20,599 bases of DNA, taken from Morganella morganii. Its GTDB lineage: Bacteria > Pseudomonadota > Gammaproteobacteria > Enterobacterales > Enterobacteriaceae. A program made the translations under genes and the position numbers. Numbering within the stretch: the stretch's first letter is position 1; the number at the start of each line of letters is the position of its first letter. The notes under the pieces were generated by a model. The model did no database searches. It was not told the DNA's origin and worked only from the letters and a program-made list of their open reading frames with translations. Below are positions 19,769-20,599 of this stretch, piece by piece. The stretch spans positions 2,500,383-2,520,981 of the forward strand of contig NZ_NRQY01000001.1 in assembly GCF_003996855.1 (NCBI RefSeq). The letters are read 5' to 3'.

Positions 19769-19788
19769 ATGAGCGAAAAGGAAAACGC

Positions 19789-19836
19789 ATGAAGGAAACC
19801 ACTATCATTCCGGTAAACTTCATCACCGCATACTGA
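19789..19836 (+). CDS. Putative 15-residue leader peptide upstream of glpT
   Basis: A short ORF reads [15 protein letters not shown] then TGA. It has a plausible ribosome site (AAAAGGAAAACGC, AAGG about 7 bases before ATG) and starts about 14 bases after the predicted transcription start. It ends 25 bases before the glpT ATG, with the glpT ribosome site in between. I recognise no known peptide. It may be translated and couple to glpT, or it may be chance; a 16-codon ORF is short enough to occur randomly, so the position and ribosome site are the only support. Confidence 0.4.
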   Translation: MKETTIIPVNFITAY

Positions 19837-19861
19837 CAAATACTTAGCGAAGGAGATGTCT

Positions 19862-20599
19862 ATGCTAAGCCTGTTTAAACCCGCGCCGCATATTCAGCGG
19901 CTCAGTGCTGACCAAATTGATCCGGTATACCGCCGTCTGCGCTGGCAAATCTTTATGGGTATCTTTTTCGGCTATGCCGCTTATTATCTGGTCCGGAAAA
20001 ATTTCGCCCTTGCCTTCCCCAATCTGATGGAGCAAGGGTTCTCCAGAGGTGAACTGGGTACAGCATTGTCTGCGATCTCCATTGCTTATGGTCTTTCCAA
20101 ATTTATCATGGGATCGTTTTCTGACCGGGCTAACCCACGCTATTTTCTCCCGACCGGGCTTATCCTTGCCTCGGCTGTCATGCTTATCATGGGCTTTTGC
20201 GACTGGGCAACCTCTTCCGTCTGGGTTATGGCTATCCTGCTGTTTCTCTGCGGATGGTTCCAGGGGATGGGCTGGCCGCCGTGCGGACGTACCATGGTTC
20301 ACTGGTGGTCACAAAAAGAGCGCGGCGGGATTGTGTCCGTCTGGAACTGCGCCCATAACGTCGGCGGCGGCTTACCGCCAATGCTGATGCTGCTGGGGAT
20401 GTATTGGTTCGGTGACTGGAAAGCGGCGTTTTATATGCCGGCATTTGCGGCCATTCTGGTGGCACTTATCGCATTTGCCCTGATGCGGGACACCCCGCAA
20501 TCCTGTGGCCTGCCGCCAATCGAAGAATACAAAAACGACTATCCTGATGATTACACAGAGAACAGCGAAGTTGAACTGACGGCAAAACAGATCGGTAAT
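19862..20599 (+). CDS. glpT: Glycerol-3-phosphate:phosphate antiporter GlpT (5' part)
   Basis: Major-facilitator inner-membrane antiporter that imports sn-glycerol-3-phosphate in exchange for inorganic phosphate; it also admits fosfomycin. The window ends after 246 codons, so about 55 percent of the roughly 450-residue E. coli protein is present, without its stop. The match begins at the first residue ([26 protein letters not shown]). The substrate-binding Arg R45 and H165 are in place, and six hydrophobic segments of the N-terminal half are visible before the central loop ([20 protein letters not shown]). AAGGAG is 6 bases from the ATG at 19862; an in-frame ATG at 19856 is too close to the ribosome site. 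It lies 321 bases past glpK, with its own promoter. Confidence 0.97.
   Translation, partial: MLSLFKPAPHIQRLSADQIDPVYRRLRWQIFMGIFFGYAAYYLVRKNFALAFPNLMEQGFSRGELGTALSAISIAYGLSKFIMGSFSDRANPRYFLPTGLILASAVMLIMGFCDWATSSVWVMAILLFLCGWFQGMGWPPCGRTMVHWWSQKERGGIVSVWNCAHNVGGGLPPMLMLLGMYWFGDWKAAFYMPAFAAILVALIAFALMRDTPQSCGLPPIEEYKNDYPDDYTENSEVELTAKQIGN

Overview
The window is an ordinary chromosomal core region of a gammaproteobacterium of the order Enterobacterales. Every long gene is closely related to its Escherichia coli counterpart (judged from memory of the E. coli proteins). The gene order follows the E. coli glpK-glpF-zapB-rraA-menA-hslU-hslV-ftsN-cytR-priA-rpmE-metJ-metB-metL block. Departures point to a Morganellaceae member, most likely Morganella, rather than Escherichia or Salmonella: ppc follows metL, there is no metF, katG or yiiX in their E. 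coli places, FtsN has a short linker, glpT (not glpX) follows glpK, and base composition is moderate, unlike AT-rich Proteus or Providencia. The genus assignment is inference. No tRNA, rRNA, prophage, insertion sequence or CRISPR array is seen.

Layout. 1-182: AT-rich left flank and the ppc terminator. 183-2816: ppc (-), anaplerotic PEP carboxylase. 2817-3521: a long gene-free gap with several small dyads. 3522-7129: metB-metL operon (-), methionine branch from aspartate. 7130-7312: shared control region with divergent promoters and three tandem MetJ boxes. 7313-7630: metJ (+). A bidirectional terminator separates it from rpmE (-), whose leader carries alternative hairpins. 8270-10471: priA (+). 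10720-12611: cytR and ftsN (+). 12608-14588: hslVU (+) behind a near-perfect heat-shock promoter and a 9-bp leader stem-loop. 14703-16300: menA and rraA (+). 16445-16568: an ERIC element abutting the zapB stop codon. 16568-16810: zapB (-). 17126-19540: glpF-glpK (+) with a strong terminator. 19726-20599: a CRP/GlpR-type control region, a 15-codon leader ORF and the start of glpT (+), cut by the window end.

How the genes work together. metJ represses its divergent neighbours metB and metL. glpF, glpK and glpT together bring in glycerol and glycerol-3-phosphate, and both promoters show the same GlpR-like half-site geometry. zapB and ftsN serve cell division. hslV and hslU form one ATP-dependent protease. 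cytR regulates nucleoside uptake genes elsewhere and is adjacent by conserved synteny only.

No wholly new multi-gene system is visible. The most interesting signals are small: the leader ORF and exact class II CRP spacing before glpT, the ERIC element fused to the zapB 3' end, the hslVU promoter plus stem-loop, the acidic tail on RraA, and the alternative hairpins in the rpmE leader.
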